64,000 nucleotides of DNA from Hathewaya proteolytica DSM 3090 (GCF_900142225.1 NZ_FRAD01000008.1:82740-146739); one strand, 5' to 3'. Positions 9,708-19,206 are shown, numbered from the stretch's first letter. Notes: generated by a model not told the origin, from the sequence alone. Numbers and translations: made by a program.

Positions 9708-10265
9708 TTAGAATTGTCTTAGTTCAAAGGATTTTATCACGGAATCAAATTTAGAACCGTTCATTTTCCAAATTTCTAGTTTTGAAATTCTCGTAAAATT
9801 TAAAATAGAGTCTGTAGGCTGTGACTTTACAAAGGGCACACTGCCTTGAGTGGACAACTTTTTCAATGTATAGTTGCAGGACGTCAGTGGCACATTGAAA
9901 TCGAAAGCTGGGTTGTTTATAATGGAGTTTTCTGTGGAAATATTGTGCTGTTCTAACCCCTCAAGAATGGCTCTATTTAATCTAGATATGTATCCCATTT
10001 GAGATATTCCAATGGAGCAAAGCTTTGAATCAAGGTTTACGTGCAAGCTATTTACTACATTTACTTTAAATTTTTTATATGGTTCTAAGACCTTATATAA
10101 GATTTTATTTAAGGTTTCTACATCTGAGTTTAAGGTTGTGACCATTGGGATGTAAAGAGAAGGGGTGCATTTATAAGCCTTGTATCTTTTGCACACAGTT
10201 TTTTGCATGCTTTCAAGGCACGATATATAATTTTCATCTAAAAGAGCAACAATTTGTAATTTCAT
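9708..10265 (-). CDS. LigT/2H-phosphoesterase-like protein lacking recognisable catalytic His
   Basis: The 185-residue product starts MKLQIVALLDENYISCLESM, which resembles the opening beta strand and helix of the 2'-5' RNA ligase (2H phosphoesterase) family. The overall pattern of a central repeat fits that fold. The two expected H-x-T/S motifs are not seen: PMVTTL and NVPLTSC stand at the likely positions. It may be an inactive or divergent member. The ATG at 10263-10265 was chosen because GGAGGGAAAG lies directly ahead. An upstream in-frame extension is unlikely to be coding. Confidence 0.5.
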   Translation of the reverse strand: MKLQIVALLDENYISCLESMQKTVCKRYKAYKCTPSLYIPMVTTLNSDVETLNKILYKVLEPYKKFKVNVVNSLHVNLDSKLCSIGISQMGYISRLNRAILEGLEQHNISTENSIINNPAFDFNVPLTSCNYTLKKLSTQGSVPFVKSQPTDSILNFTRISKLEIWKMNGSKFDSVIKSFELRQF

Positions 10266-10514
10266 CTTTCCCTCCAAAACTGCTGAAATATCCTTAATAA
10301 TTCTAATATAAGTGTTTTGGTGGAAAAATTCAATATAAAAAATGAAAAACATTAAAGTATTTCCTAGGAATGTAGTCTTGTAATATGGTATAATGGAATT
10401 TGTGGAAATATGTAATATTGAAATCAGATGAAGTAATATATAATAGATTATTATAGATTTTGGATAACAGTGTGAAGATAAATTATAATGGATTAGTGTG
10501 GAGGTTTGCAACAT

Positions 10515-11771
10515 ATGGATAAATTAATTGTAGATGGAGGCTATAAACTTCATGGTGAAGTAGATATAAACGGTGCTAAAAATGCATCGGTAGCACTCAT
10601 ACCGGCATCTATTCTTTGTAGTAAGGGAATATGTACATTAGAAAATGTTCCAGATATTGAAGATATAAGAAGTAGCATTAAAATACTCAACAGTATAGGT
10701 TGTAAAACTCATCACAATGGCAGCAATGTAACTATAGACAGCACTGAAATAAATAAGCTTTATGGCTGTTGTGAGGAAGTTCGAAAAATGAGGGCCTCTT
10801 ATTATCTTCTTGGAGCGTTACTTGGTAGATTTAAAGAAGCTAGGGTGGATCTTCCAGGAGGTTGTCCTATAGGAAAGAGACCTATCGATCTACACATTAA
10901 GGGGTTTGAAGCTCTTGGTGCTGAGGTAACAATAGATGAAAATACTATACATGTTAAGGCTGATAGACTCATTGGAACAAATATATTTTTTGATTTTGCC
11001 AGTGTAGGCGCAACTATAAATGTGATGATGGCAGCGGTTTTAGCGGAAGGAACTACTGTTATAGAAAATGCTGCAAAGGAACCGTATATTGTAGATTTAG
11101 CTAACTATCTCAATGGAATGGGAGCCAATATAAAGGGTGCAGGTACAGATGTCATAAGAATCAAAGGCGTAGAGGAACTTACAGGTTGTACATATAGTGT
11201 GGTACCAGATTTAATGGAAGCAAGTACATATATGATAGCTGCATCAGCGACTGGTGGAGATGTGGTCATAAAAAATGTCATTCCAAAGCATTTGGAGGCT
11301 GTAACTGCCAAACTTAAAGAAATGGGCGTAAACATTTTAGAGGGCGATGATTTTATTCGCGTTGTATCTAAGGGTGAGTTTAAGGCGGCTAGCATAAAGA
11401 CATTGCCGTACCCTGGATTTCCAACGGATGTTCAACAGCCTATGTGTGTTATGATGACTGTAGCTAAAGGGAATAGTGTTATACAGGAGACTATGTATGA
11501 GTCTAGATTCAAATACACAGAAGAACTAAAGAAAATGGGTGCTAAAATTGATGTTGAAGACAGGGTTGCAAAGATATCCGGTGTTCCAGAATTAAATGGA
11601 ACTTTAGTTGAAGCTACAGATCTAAGAGCTGGGGCGGCATTAGTTGTAGCAGCTTTAATAGCAAAGGGTACTACAGAAATTGTTGGCGTGGAGCATATAG
11701 ATAGAGGATATCCGCATATTGAGGAAAAGTTCAAGATGCTAGGTGCACACATAAAAAGAATTTCGGAATAA
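10515..11771 (+). CDS. murA: UDP-N-acetylglucosamine 1-carboxyvinyltransferase
   Basis: This 418-residue enzyme transfers enolpyruvate from PEP to UDP-GlcNAc, the first committed step of peptidoglycan synthesis in the cytoplasm. It begins with the substrate-binding pattern INGAKNASVALIPASIL. The active-site loop PGGCPIGKRPIDLH keeps the Cys targeted by fosfomycin. The ATG at 10515 has GGAGG 10 bases upstream. An in-frame TTG at 10506 is too close to it. It is divergent from the LigT-like gene and heads a co-oriented run of wall and envelope genes. Confidence 0.96.
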   Translation: MDKLIVDGGYKLHGEVDINGAKNASVALIPASILCSKGICTLENVPDIEDIRSSIKILNSIGCKTHHNGSNVTIDSTEINKLYGCCEEVRKMRASYYLLGALLGRFKEARVDLPGGCPIGKRPIDLHIKGFEALGAEVTIDENTIHVKADRLIGTNIFFDFASVGATINVMMAAVLAEGTTVIENAAKEPYIVDLANYLNGMGANIKGAGTDVIRIKGVEELTGCTYSVVPDLMEASTYMIAASATGGDVVIKNVIPKHLEAVTAKLKEMGVNILEGDDFIRVVSKGEFKAASIKTLPYPGFPTDVQQPMCVMMTVAKGNSVIQETMYESRFKYTEELKKMGAKIDVEDRVAKISGVPELNGTLVEATDLRAGAALVVAALIAKGTTEIVGVEHIDRGYPHIEEKFKMLGAHIKRISE

Positions 11772-11819
11772 AGGGATACTGAGAAAGAGTTAGGAAAAAA
11801 TAAGGAAGCGTGTATAATT

Positions 11820-12614
11820 ATGATTACATTTTGTCCACTATATAGTGGTAGTAGCGGCAACAGCATTTTAATTGGAAGTGAAAATACCAAGATTCTCATA
11901 GATGCTGGAGTTGCAGGAAAAAGGGTTATGGATGCTTTAGATGGTATTGGAGAGAACCCCAAGGACATAAAGGGCATATTTATAACTCATGAACACATTG
12001 ACCACGTTAGGGGCGCAGGTATATTGTCTAGGAAATTAGATGTACCTATATTTGCCAATGCAAAAACGTGGACAGCTATGGAAGGTCAACTGGGAAAAAT
12101 TAAAGAGTGCAACATAAAGGTAATAGATAAAACAGAGCTAACCCTAGGCGATATAACCATAAAAGGATACGGTATATCCCATGATGCTGTATCACCTATG
12201 GGATATAATGTATATATTGATGATAAGAAGGTTACAGTAGCTACTGACTTAGGATATGTTTCAGAGGAAGTAAAGGATGCTATTAATGGCTCGACGGTGC
12301 TTCTCATGGAAAGTAATCACGATGTAGAGATGCTTAAATTTGGCACTTATCCATACAGTCTAAAAAGGCGCGTATTAAGTGATATTGGCCATCTATCTAA
12401 TGATGACTGTGGTAAGGCACTGGTGGATTACATAGTCCACACTAAAAGTGCCAAGCATGTTTTTTTAGGACATTTAAGCAAAAATAATAATTATCCTGAA
12501 CTTGCATATAAAACCGTAGAGGAAACTTTAAGACAGGAAAATATCATTGTTGGCAGAGATCTAGAATTAGCTATGACTTATAGAGATAGGCCAAGTAAAG
12601 TTATAAAACTTTAA
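11820..12614 (+). CDS. YycJ/WalJ-like metallo-beta-lactamase-fold hydrolase
   Basis: This 264-residue protein starts with FCPLYSGSSGNSILI and carries the metal motif THEHIDHVRG, the HxHxDH signature. A second metal cluster (LLMESNHD and FLGHLSKNN) follows. This matches the YycJ/WalJ branch linked in Firmicutes to cell-wall and division control and to DNA end processing. Here it follows murA by 48 bases, not walRK. The substrate is not determinable from sequence. Confidence 0.85.
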   Translation: MITFCPLYSGSSGNSILIGSENTKILIDAGVAGKRVMDALDGIGENPKDIKGIFITHEHIDHVRGAGILSRKLDVPIFANAKTWTAMEGQLGKIKECNIKVIDKTELTLGDITIKGYGISHDAVSPMGYNVYIDDKKVTVATDLGYVSEEVKDAINGSTVLLMESNHDVEMLKFGTYPYSLKRRVLSDIGHLSNDDCGKALVDYIVHTKSAKHVFLGHLSKNNNYPELAYKTVEETLRQENIIVGRDLELAMTYRDRPSKVIKL

Positions 12615-12655
12615 GGTTAAATTACAAAGGTATTAATAGGTAAGGGGAGAAATTT

Positions 12656-13219
12656 ATGAAAAAAGCATTAGCCATAATAAGTTTAATTGCTATTACCAGT
12701 TTGTATTTTATTGGGTGTAGTACAGATAAATCATCTAAGGTTTCCAATGGGAAATATTATCTTCAAAAGTCCGCTAAGAGTGAGGAGGAACCGTTGAAAT
12801 TAGAATTATACTTCGATAGTTCTACTTCCACTGGAGGTGTCAGCGTTGGCAAAGAAGAGCGTCTTTTGGATAGGCAGGAAGTGATAGGAGAGCTTATTGT
12901 AGGTGAGTTATTAAAGGGACCATCTGTTAAAAGCAACTTGAAAGCAGTTTTCCCAAAGGATGTTAAGCTTATAAGTTTTTCTATAAAGGAAAAGATGGCT
13001 ATAGTCAACTTTAGTCCTGAAATTCAATCAAATATGGAACCTTTAAAGGAAGAGATCTGTCTTAAGGCTATATCGGCATCTTTATCGCAGCTCAGCGGAA
13101 TAGATAAAATACTTATTCAGGTGGATAGCAAAAGTATAAAAACTATTGGTGGCAATTATGATATATCAAAACCTATTCTTAAAGGTCAAAATGAATTTAC
13201 AAAAATACAAGTTAAATAG
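12656..13219 (+). CDS. GerMN-domain lipoprotein
   Basis: This 187-residue protein has a lipoprotein signal peptide (MKKALAIISLIAITSLYFIGC, Cys at about 21). It then has a single GerMN domain (LELYFDSST, GELLKGP, VNFSPEI), the fold of spore germination protein GerM. It probably faces the outside of the membrane and may act in sporulation or wall metabolism. It is co-oriented 41 bases after the YycJ-like gene. Confidence 0.85.
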   Translation: MKKALAIISLIAITSLYFIGCSTDKSSKVSNGKYYLQKSAKSEEEPLKLELYFDSSTSTGGVSVGKEERLLDRQEVIGELIVGELLKGPSVKSNLKAVFPKDVKLISFSIKEKMAIVNFSPEIQSNMEPLKEEICLKAISASLSQLSGIDKILIQVDSKSIKTIGGNYDISKPILKGQNEFTKIQVK

Positions 13220-13318
13220 TAAGAACTTCATATAAGATAAAATTGGGTGTTTACACATTTACAGTTTGTGATAAAATAATAATATCTTAATAAACTAATC
13301 ATAAGGAGAGGGAAGAAC

Positions 13319-13816
13319 ATGTCTTTATATAAGGAATGGAATGATTATGTAGTTGATGTTGTAAAAAACAAGGGAGAAAATGTATTCTGGGATACTTTTG
13401 GAAAAGTTGAAACTGGATTTTATAAAAAGGTTTTAGGAGAGCAAATTACGTCTCTTCAAGGAACTGTAGAAGAGTTGGCAAGTAAATTTGATGTTGATGC
13501 AATTCAATTTATGGGCTTAATTGATGGCATCAGTGATAGTTTAAATGAGGAATTAGATTTAGAGAACATGGAAAGAGATACAAAGCTTGATGTACATATT
13601 GACTACGAGAAGCTTTACTTCAATATGCTAGATTCTAAAGCTGACTACCTGTATACTTTACCACAATGGGACGCTATATTCTCAGTTGACAAGAGAAAAT
13701 CAATACAGAAGGATTACAGAGACTCTAAGACTGTAGTTAAAGAAGTGAGAATAGGTAGAAACGACCCATGTCCATGTGGAAGTGGTAAGAAATACAAGAA
13801 GTGTTGCGGTAAATAA
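13319..13816 (+). CDS. SEC-C zinc-motif protein
   Basis: This 165-residue protein has an acidic helical N-terminal part of unknown role. The extreme C-terminus, IGRNDPCPCGSGKKYKKCCGK, is the SEC-C zinc finger also found at the end of SecA, where it binds SecB or the ribosome. Function beyond zinc or protein binding is unknown. The start ATG follows AAGGAGAGG. Confidence 0.85.
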   Translation: MSLYKEWNDYVVDVVKNKGENVFWDTFGKVETGFYKKVLGEQITSLQGTVEELASKFDVDAIQFMGLIDGISDSLNEELDLENMERDTKLDVHIDYEKLYFNMLDSKADYLYTLPQWDAIFSVDKRKSIQKDYRDSKTVVKEVRIGRNDPCPCGSGKKYKKCCGK

Positions 13817-13906
13817 TTTGCAATTAGTCTGCAAAACAGCTTTATGCTACATTTGAATTTAGAGAATCAAAATTTAGAAAATCAAAACTCTTATGGAGTT
13901 TCTAAC

Positions 13907-13937
13907 AGCTCTTTGCTATGTTGCAGAGAGCTTTTTT
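13907..13937 (+). terminator. Terminator upstream of the methyltransferase gene
   Basis: A stem AGCTCTTTGC / GCAGAGAGCT with one mismatch is followed by TTTTTT. It separates the SEC-C gene from the arsM-like gene. Confidence 0.75.
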
Positions 13938-13985
13938 CGGATTTTTAGAAAGGGAATTTTTTATAGTTAGAGAGGGGAGAAAATC

Positions 13986-14849
13986 GTGAAAGAATTTAAA
14001 GACACAGATGTAAGTGAAAAAGATATAAATATAAGTGAAAAAGATATAAGCCAAAAAGATATAAGTGGGAAAGACATGAGAAATGTGGTTCGCAATAGTT
14101 ATAAAAACATTGTGGTAGGTAACAATAACAAGGATACCTGTTGTTGTGGCAGTGGTAATACTGTTGAAAATAGCAATAAAGCACAAACCGTATCAAAGAG
14201 TATAGGGTATTCGGCAGAGGACATGAATTTAGTGCCGGAAAACGCCAATTTAGGACTTGGCTGTGGAAATCCTCAGATAGCTGCCAATATTCAGGAAGGG
14301 GAAACAGTTTTGGATTTAGGCAGTGGAGCGGGATTTGATTGCTTTCTAGCTTCTAAAAAAGTTGGAAGAAGAGGCCTTGTCATAGGTGTGGATATGACTC
14401 CTGAAATGCTGACTCAGGCAAGAAAAAATGCAAAGCTCCACAGATATAGAAATGTGGATTTTAGATTAGGAGAAATTGAAAATCTTCCAGTGGCAGACAA
14501 TACTGTAGATGTTATAATATCTAACTGTGTTATAAATCTTTCTACCAATAAACAGCGTGTCTACAATGAAGCTTATCGTGTGCTTAAAGTGGGTGGACGA
14601 GTTTGCATTTCCGATGTGGTGCGCATGAAAGAACTCACCGACGAGATGAAGCAAGATGACTCCCTTTACTGCAACTGAGTTACAGGTGCCTCTTCCGTGG
14701 AAGAGTTAACGATTTACCTGAAAAAAGCAGGGTTTAAAGATATTGTAATAGAGACAAAGCCTGTATCAGAAGAATACGCAGAGCAGTGGGCACAAGGTTT
14801 GTCCGTAGGGGAATACATCATGTCCTCCATTATTAAAGCTAAAAAATAA
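13986..14849 (+). CDS. arsM: Arsenite S-adenosylmethionine methyltransferase (ArsM-like), probable selenoprotein with UGA = Sec
   Basis: The frame encodes 287 residues if TGA at 14676-14678 is read as selenocysteine. Conserved ArsM blocks are clear: GYSAEDMNLVPENANLGLGC, then VLDLGSGAGFDCFLA (SAM motif I), GVDMTPEML and SNCVINLS. The family then has a Cys followed by V/I-x-GA. Here the text is LYCN-UGA-VTGASSVEEL and the frame runs on through KKAGFKDIVIE to TAA, so UGA replaces that Cys. A hairpin with GU at the tip starts 11 bases after the UGA. The start is GTG after GAGGGGAG. The N-terminus has an odd SEKDI-type repeat and CCCGSG. A nonsense mutation is the main alternative. Confidence 0.85.
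14683..14720 (+). promoter_or_regulatory. SECIS-like hairpin just after the in-frame UGA
   Basis: The upper stem CTCTTCC (14690-14696) pairs perfectly with GGAAGAG (14699-14705) around GT. A lower stem CAGGT (14683) pairs with ACCTG (14716-14720). Bacterial SECIS elements sit within the coding sequence directly after UGA and show G and U in the apical loop about 16-37 bases on. Here the tip is about 20 bases after the UGA. Confidence 0.7.
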
Positions 14850-14894
14850 CAATATAATAAGCAAAATGAATTTGCTTGTGGAAAGGAAGCATAC

Positions 14895-15374
14895 ATGAAT
14901 ATAACTTTAATTGTGGTAGGAAAAATAAAAGAAAAATTCTTGAGGGATGCTGTGGATGAGTACACGAAACGCCTAGGCAGATACTGCAAGATAAACATAG
15001 TAGAGCTAACAGATGAAAAAACCCCGGATAACGCTTCCGAAAAAGAAGAGCTTGCCATCAAGGAAAAAGAAGGTGAATCCATTTTGAAGAACATCCGAGA
15101 CAATATGTTTGTCATAGCCTTAGATCTAAAGGGGGATCATCTAAGCTCAGAACAATTTGCAAAGTACATAGACGATCTAGGCGTTCAGGGTGAAAGTCAC
15201 ATAGCCTTCGTCATAGGTGGATCCCTTGGAATCGCACCAAAAGTATTGAATAGAGCCAACTATAAACTATGTTTCTCTAAAATGACCTTTCCTCACCAAC
15301 TGTTTAGAGTAATGCTGTTAGAGCAGATATACAGAGGATATAGGATAATGAAGGGAGAACCGTATCATAAGTAA
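14895..15374 (+). CDS. rlmH: 23S rRNA (pseudouridine-1915-N3)-methyltransferase RlmH
   Basis: This 159-residue SPOUT-family methyltransferase modifies pseudouridine 1915 of 23S rRNA. Visible are the N-terminal NITLIVVGKIKEKFLRDAV, the SAM knot AFVIGGSLGIA, and the C-terminal QLFRVMLLEQIYRGYRIMKG followed by EPYHK and stop. It is complete. Its last codons form the attachment site of the element that follows, the same site used by SCCmec in staphylococcal rlmH (orfX). The insertion preserves the reading frame and stop. Confidence 0.97.
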   Translation: MNITLIVVGKIKEKFLRDAVDEYTKRLGRYCKINIVELTDEKTPDNASEKEELAIKEKEGESILKNIRDNMFVIALDLKGDHLSSEQFAKYIDDLGVQGESHIAFVIGGSLGIAPKVLNRANYKLCFSKMTFPHQLFRVMLLEQIYRGYRIMKGEPYHK

Positions 15375-15380
15375 ATGAGG
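15355..15380 (+). repeat. attL: rlmH 3' end with left inverted repeat of the SCC-like element
   Basis: The core is GAGAACCGTATCATAAGTAA (15355-15374), encoding the end of RlmH. It runs directly into ATGAGGTTTTTAC on the element side. The core recurs as GAGAACCGTACCATAAGTGA at 37419 and in a close variant near 39658. The inner sequence matches, inverted, the AAAAAACCTCACTTA arms found beside both right-hand cores. Confidence 0.88.
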
Positions 15381-15448
15381 TTTTTACTGAAATTGGATGA
15401 ATAATTTTTGATAATTATATGAATTATGAATTAAGATATAAAGAATAG

Positions 15449-15482
15449 GTTACTACTAGTTTTTGTAGTAACTTATTTATTT
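15449..15482 (+). terminator. Hairpin in the left end of the element
   Basis: GTTACTAC pairs with GTAGTAAC (15465-15472), followed by a T-rich run. It could stop readthrough from rlmH into the element. Confidence 0.6.
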
Positions 15483-15534
15483 TATATATAAATTTGATAT
15501 GCTATAATTTACTATAAAGACAGGAGGGAATTTA

Positions 15535-16329
15535 ATGTTACAAGAGTATTTAAATAAAGTAATCAAAGGCGATTGCCTTGAAGTTATGAAAAATTTTGAA
15601 GATAAATCTATAGATATGATATTGTGTGATTTACCTTATGGAACAACACAAAATAAGTGGGATTCTGTCATACCACTTGATGAACTTTGGAAAGAGTATA
15701 AAAGAATATTAAAAGACGATGGGGTTGTAGTACTAACATCACAGGGGATATTTACAGCTAAATTGATACTAAGTAATGAAAAATGGTTCAAATATAAATT
15801 AGTGTGGGAAAAGTCAAAAGCAACTAATTTTTTAAATGCAAAAAAACAGCCATTAAGAAAACATGAAGACATATGTGTTTTTTATAAGAAGCAACCTAAA
15901 TATAAACCACAAATGACGGCTGGAGAACCATATGATAAAGGAGTAAGAAAAAATCAACTTACAGGAAGCTATGGAGATTTTAATCCAGTTCATGTTAAAA
16001 GTGAGGGGATGAGATATCCTACAGATGTTGTATATTTTAAGACTGCTGAATCGGAAGGAAAAGTATATCATTCAACACAAAAACCAGTTGAATTGGGGAG
16101 GTATTTAATAAAAACCTTTACGGATGAAAATGCTGTAGTTTTAGATAATGCTTGTGGAAGTGGAAGTTTTTTAGTTTCAGCTATACTTGAAAATCGTAGA
16201 TTTATAGGAATAGAAAAAAATGAAGATATTCAATTATATAAAAATCATAAGATAGATTTAATTGATGTTTGTAATGAGAGAATAAGTGAAGCATATAAAA
16301 AAATTGAAAGTGGGGATGGGGATATATGA
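15535..16329 (+). CDS. DNA methyltransferase, beta class (N6-adenine or N4-cytosine)
   Basis: This 264-residue protein has motif IV first (MILCDLPYGTTQNKWD, the DPPY-type catalytic motif as DLPYG). The SAM motif follows near the C-terminus (VLDNACGSGSFLVSAI). That order defines the beta class of amino-methyltransferases. The start follows CAGGAGGG. Its stop overlaps the start of the next gene by four bases (ATGA), so the two are translationally coupled. It probably protects sites cut by, or adds a modification strand to, the neighbouring enzyme. Confidence 0.9.
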   Translation: MLQEYLNKVIKGDCLEVMKNFEDKSIDMILCDLPYGTTQNKWDSVIPLDELWKEYKRILKDDGVVVLTSQGIFTAKLILSNEKWFKYKLVWEKSKATNFLNAKKQPLRKHEDICVFYKKQPKYKPQMTAGEPYDKGVRKNQLTGSYGDFNPVHVKSEGMRYPTDVVYFKTAESEGKVYHSTQKPVELGRYLIKTFTDENAVVLDNACGSGSFLVSAILENRRFIGIEKNEDIQLYKNHKIDLIDVCNERISEAYKKIESGDGDI

Positions 16330-19085
16330 GAAAAGCAGGTAGTACTAGTGAAAATGAAAGAAGTTGGGCAATTGATTTAATTTCAGATATAAATACATAC
16401 ATTTATGAAAAAAATGATGAGAGCGTAATAAAACATGCTGGTGGAGAAATGAGCCTATCAACTGGGGGAGGCTCATTATTCCCAGATACATTGCTATTTG
16501 GAGATAAAGGAAAAACAAGTATTTTACAAGGATGGGAATTAAAATATCCTGATACAAGTATTGAAGATAAAGAGCTTATTGATAATGCAAAAATTAAGGC
16601 AGAATTACTAGGGGTAAATAGTTTTTTAATATGGAATGTATCTATTGCTAAGTTATATGTAAAAAGTAATGAGTCAGAAGAGTTTAAAGTTATAAAAGAG
16701 TGGGATTCATTAGCACACATAACAACTCGTGCAGAAGTAGCATATAATATGCATGAAGTTAGAAATGAACTTCATATAATTTTAGATGATTTAAATTATT
16801 TTTTTAGAAATGGAATATTAAAAAGTGAAAAGGTATTAAATTCAATATCGGGTGAAAAATTACTATCATTAATGTTTGATAATATAGAAAATTGTGCTGA
16901 ATCAATTAAAAATGAATGCATAGTTAATGGAGATTTAAATGATGAAGTATTATTATGGTGGGATATGGAGGGAATTACTTATGGTAAAAAGGCTAATAAG
17001 TGGTTTGAAATATCTAAGCTTGCAATTATTTCATTAATGAATAAGTTTATATTTGCTAATATTTTAAAAAAATATAATAGTAAAGCTAATGTAATAGATA
17101 GAATAAATGAGGAATCTTCTATTGAGGATTGCCTAGAAACTTTTGATAATATATCAAGTGAATGTGATTTTTACAATATATTCGAAGAAAAAATGGGAGA
17201 AAGATATATTAATGATGAGTCTTTAAGTATACTACTAAATTTTAATAAATATTTAGTAGAATTAGATTTCACAAACTATAATGATACTATCTTAGAAGGG
17301 GTATTAACACAGGTAGTAACTAGGAGTAAAAGAAAAGTAGCAGGACAGTTTTCAACACCTAGAGAGTTAGCAGTCTTTCTTTCAGCATTGACTATTAAGA
17401 ATAAAAAATCTAGGGTTTTAGACCCGTGTTGTGGAACTGGTACAATTGCTAAAGCTGTTTATGATATAAAGAAAGTATCTGGTATTGAGAGTAAAGAAGC
17501 AATTAAACAAGTATGGGCAGGAGATAAATTCAGATATCCATTACAGTTTGCAATGTTAGCATTAACAAGCCCAGAAAATATGGGACAACAAATAAATATT
17601 TACAAAGATGATGTTTTTAATTTATCAGAGGGTGAAAGAATCTCAATACATGATGTAAATAGTAATAATATTCTTAGTGTTGATTGTGGTAAGTATGATG
17701 TTGTAGTATCTAATTTACCATTTGTTCAACAAGAAAATTTACTAGAATTAAATAGTACAGCTATAGAGTTTATAAATAAAACAAATTCTATATTTAATGG
17801 AAGAAGTGATTTATATGCGTATATAGCATTGAAGTTAGATGAAATTTTAACAGAGCAAGGTAGAATAGGAATTATTGTTTCTAATTCATGGTTAGGGACA
17901 GAGTTTGGGGATAAGTTTTTTGAAGAATTGCAAAATAGGTATAACATAGAATGTATAATAACATCAGGTAAAGCACGATGGTTTAAGAATGCTGATGTTG
18001 TAACTAATATAATTATTTTAAATAAAAGAAATGTTAATATTGAGGATAATATTAAATTTATTGTAGTAAATGAAGATATAGCAAAATTAATAGGGAGTGG
18101 AGATGTAGTATCACAAGTTGATAATGCTTCTAAGTTAGTTGCAAAAATTAGACAAGGTATAGATACTAGAGAATTTACTATAAATAACTATTCAACTAAT
18201 GATATAAAAGAATTGGACAAGATAGGAATGATTAAAAATTCATTATTTACAGATTGTAGATGGTTACTAGATTTAAAGGATAAATTAGTACCAATTACGG
18301 ATTACTTTGTTGTTAAACGTGGAGAACGTAGAGGATGTAATGATTTATTTTATCCTAAAAAACATAATATAGAAGAGGAGTATATAGTTCCAGTTATGAA
18401 AAAACTAGATACTTCTGCTTATATGATGAATTTGAATGCATCAATTGATGGGTTTGTATGTGGTAAAACATTGAAGGAATTAGAAGAATTAGGGCATAAT
18501 GGAGCGAGAAATTGGATAGCTAAATTTGATGGAGCTAAAGATAAAAATGGAAAAATATATAATCAAAAATTAGCAAGAGCTAATATTCATTGGTATGAGA
18601 TGTCATTAAATAGTACTTTCGATATAGGATTATTGATTAATCCTGATGAAAGATTATTCTTCTCAAAAGCACCTTACCCTGTTTTTTTTGACCAAAGATT
18701 AACAGGTTTAGTTAGGAATAACAATAATGATGACTTATCAATATTAGTAGCAATGTTAAATAGTATATTAGGAATTTTCTATATAGAAGCGATTGGATTT
18801 GGTAGAGGATTAGGTGTCTTAGACATAAATAAAAGTAAAGTTGAAGAACGTTTTAGAATGCTAAATCCACAATTAATTTCTGAAGATGATAAAGAAAATA
18901 TAAAAGATTTATATAATAAGCTAGAAGCTAGAGGGGTAAAACCTATTATGGATGAATTATCACAAAATGATAGAATTAATTTTGATAAAGCCGTATTAAG
19001 AGCTTTTGGATTAGAAGAATATTATGATAGGATAAAAATATCATTATTACAGCTATTCAAAATAAGAAAATCAGTAGGTAAATAA
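16326..19085 (+). CDS. Type IIG-like restriction-modification enzyme (nuclease-methyltransferase-specificity fusion)
   Basis: This 919-residue protein looks like a complete single-chain restriction enzyme. The N-terminus has a PD-(D/E)XK pattern: P53-D54 in LFPDTLLFGD and E71-L-K73 in GWELKYPDT. The middle holds a gamma-type N6-adenine methyltransferase with LDPCCGTGTIAKAV near 365 and the catalytic DVVVSNLPF near 461, an NLPF variant of NPPY. The C-terminal third is long and has the look of a target-recognition region. It is coupled to the upstream methyltransferase and followed by a strong terminator. The recognition site is unknown. Confidence 0.82.
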   Translation: MRKAGSTSENERSWAIDLISDINTYIYEKNDESVIKHAGGEMSLSTGGGSLFPDTLLFGDKGKTSILQGWELKYPDTSIEDKELIDNAKIKAELLGVNSFLIWNVSIAKLYVKSNESEEFKVIKEWDSLAHITTRAEVAYNMHEVRNELHIILDDLNYFFRNGILKSEKVLNSISGEKLLSLMFDNIENCAESIKNECIVNGDLNDEVLLWWDMEGITYGKKANKWFEISKLAIISLMNKFIFANILKKYNSKANVIDRINEESSIEDCLETFDNISSECDFYNIFEEKMGERYINDESLSILLNFNKYLVELDFTNYNDTILEGVLTQVVTRSKRKVAGQFSTPRELAVFLSALTIKNKKSRVLDPCCGTGTIAKAVYDIKKVSGIESKEAIKQVWAGDKFRYPLQFAMLALTSPENMGQQINIYKDDVFNLSEGERISIHDVNSNNILSVDCGKYDVVVSNLPFVQQENLLELNSTAIEFINKTNSIFNGRSDLYAYIALKLDEILTEQGRIGIIVSNSWLGTEFGDKFFEELQNRYNIECIITSGKARWFKNADVVTNIIILNKRNVNIEDNIKFIVVNEDIAKLIGSGDVVSQVDNASKLVAKIRQGIDTREFTINNYSTNDIKELDKIGMIKNSLFTDCRWLLDLKDKLVPITDYFVVKRGERRGCNDLFYPKKHNIEEEYIVPVMKKLDTSAYMMNLNASIDGFVCGKTLKELEELGHNGARNWIAKFDGAKDKNGKIYNQKLARANIHWYEMSLNSTFDIGLLINPDERLFFSKAPYPVFFDQRLTGLVRNNNNDDLSILVAMLNSILGIFYIEAIGFGRGLGVLDINKSKVEERFRMLNPQLISEDDKENIKDLYNKLEARGVKPIMDELSQNDRINFDKAVLRAFGLEEYYDRIKISLLQLFKIRKSVGK

Positions 19086-19150
19086 GAACATAAAATAAAC
19101 AGGTATGAAATAAAAATACTTTTTAAATATATATTATATTTACAATAAAA

Positions 19151-19186
19151 GTTCTTACACTTGTAATGAGTGTAAGAACTTTTTTC
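19151..19186 (+). terminator. Terminator after the restriction enzyme gene
   Basis: A perfect 11-bp stem GTTCTTACACT / AGTGTAAGAAC is followed by TTTTTT. Confidence 0.9.
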
Positions 19187-19206
19187 TGTAGAGGGGGATA
19201 TATATA

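Noticed and set aside
13902..14196. Reverse-strand frames rich in Tyr, Phe and Ile over the methyltransferase start
   Set aside because: They mirror the repetitive SEKDI region of the forward gene and have no start site.
14676..14678. In-frame TGA taken as a simple nonsense mutation
   Set aside because: The downstream frame is intact for 57 codons with family-like sequence, the stop replaces a conserved Cys, and a SECIS-like hairpin follows. A mutation remains possible but is less likely.
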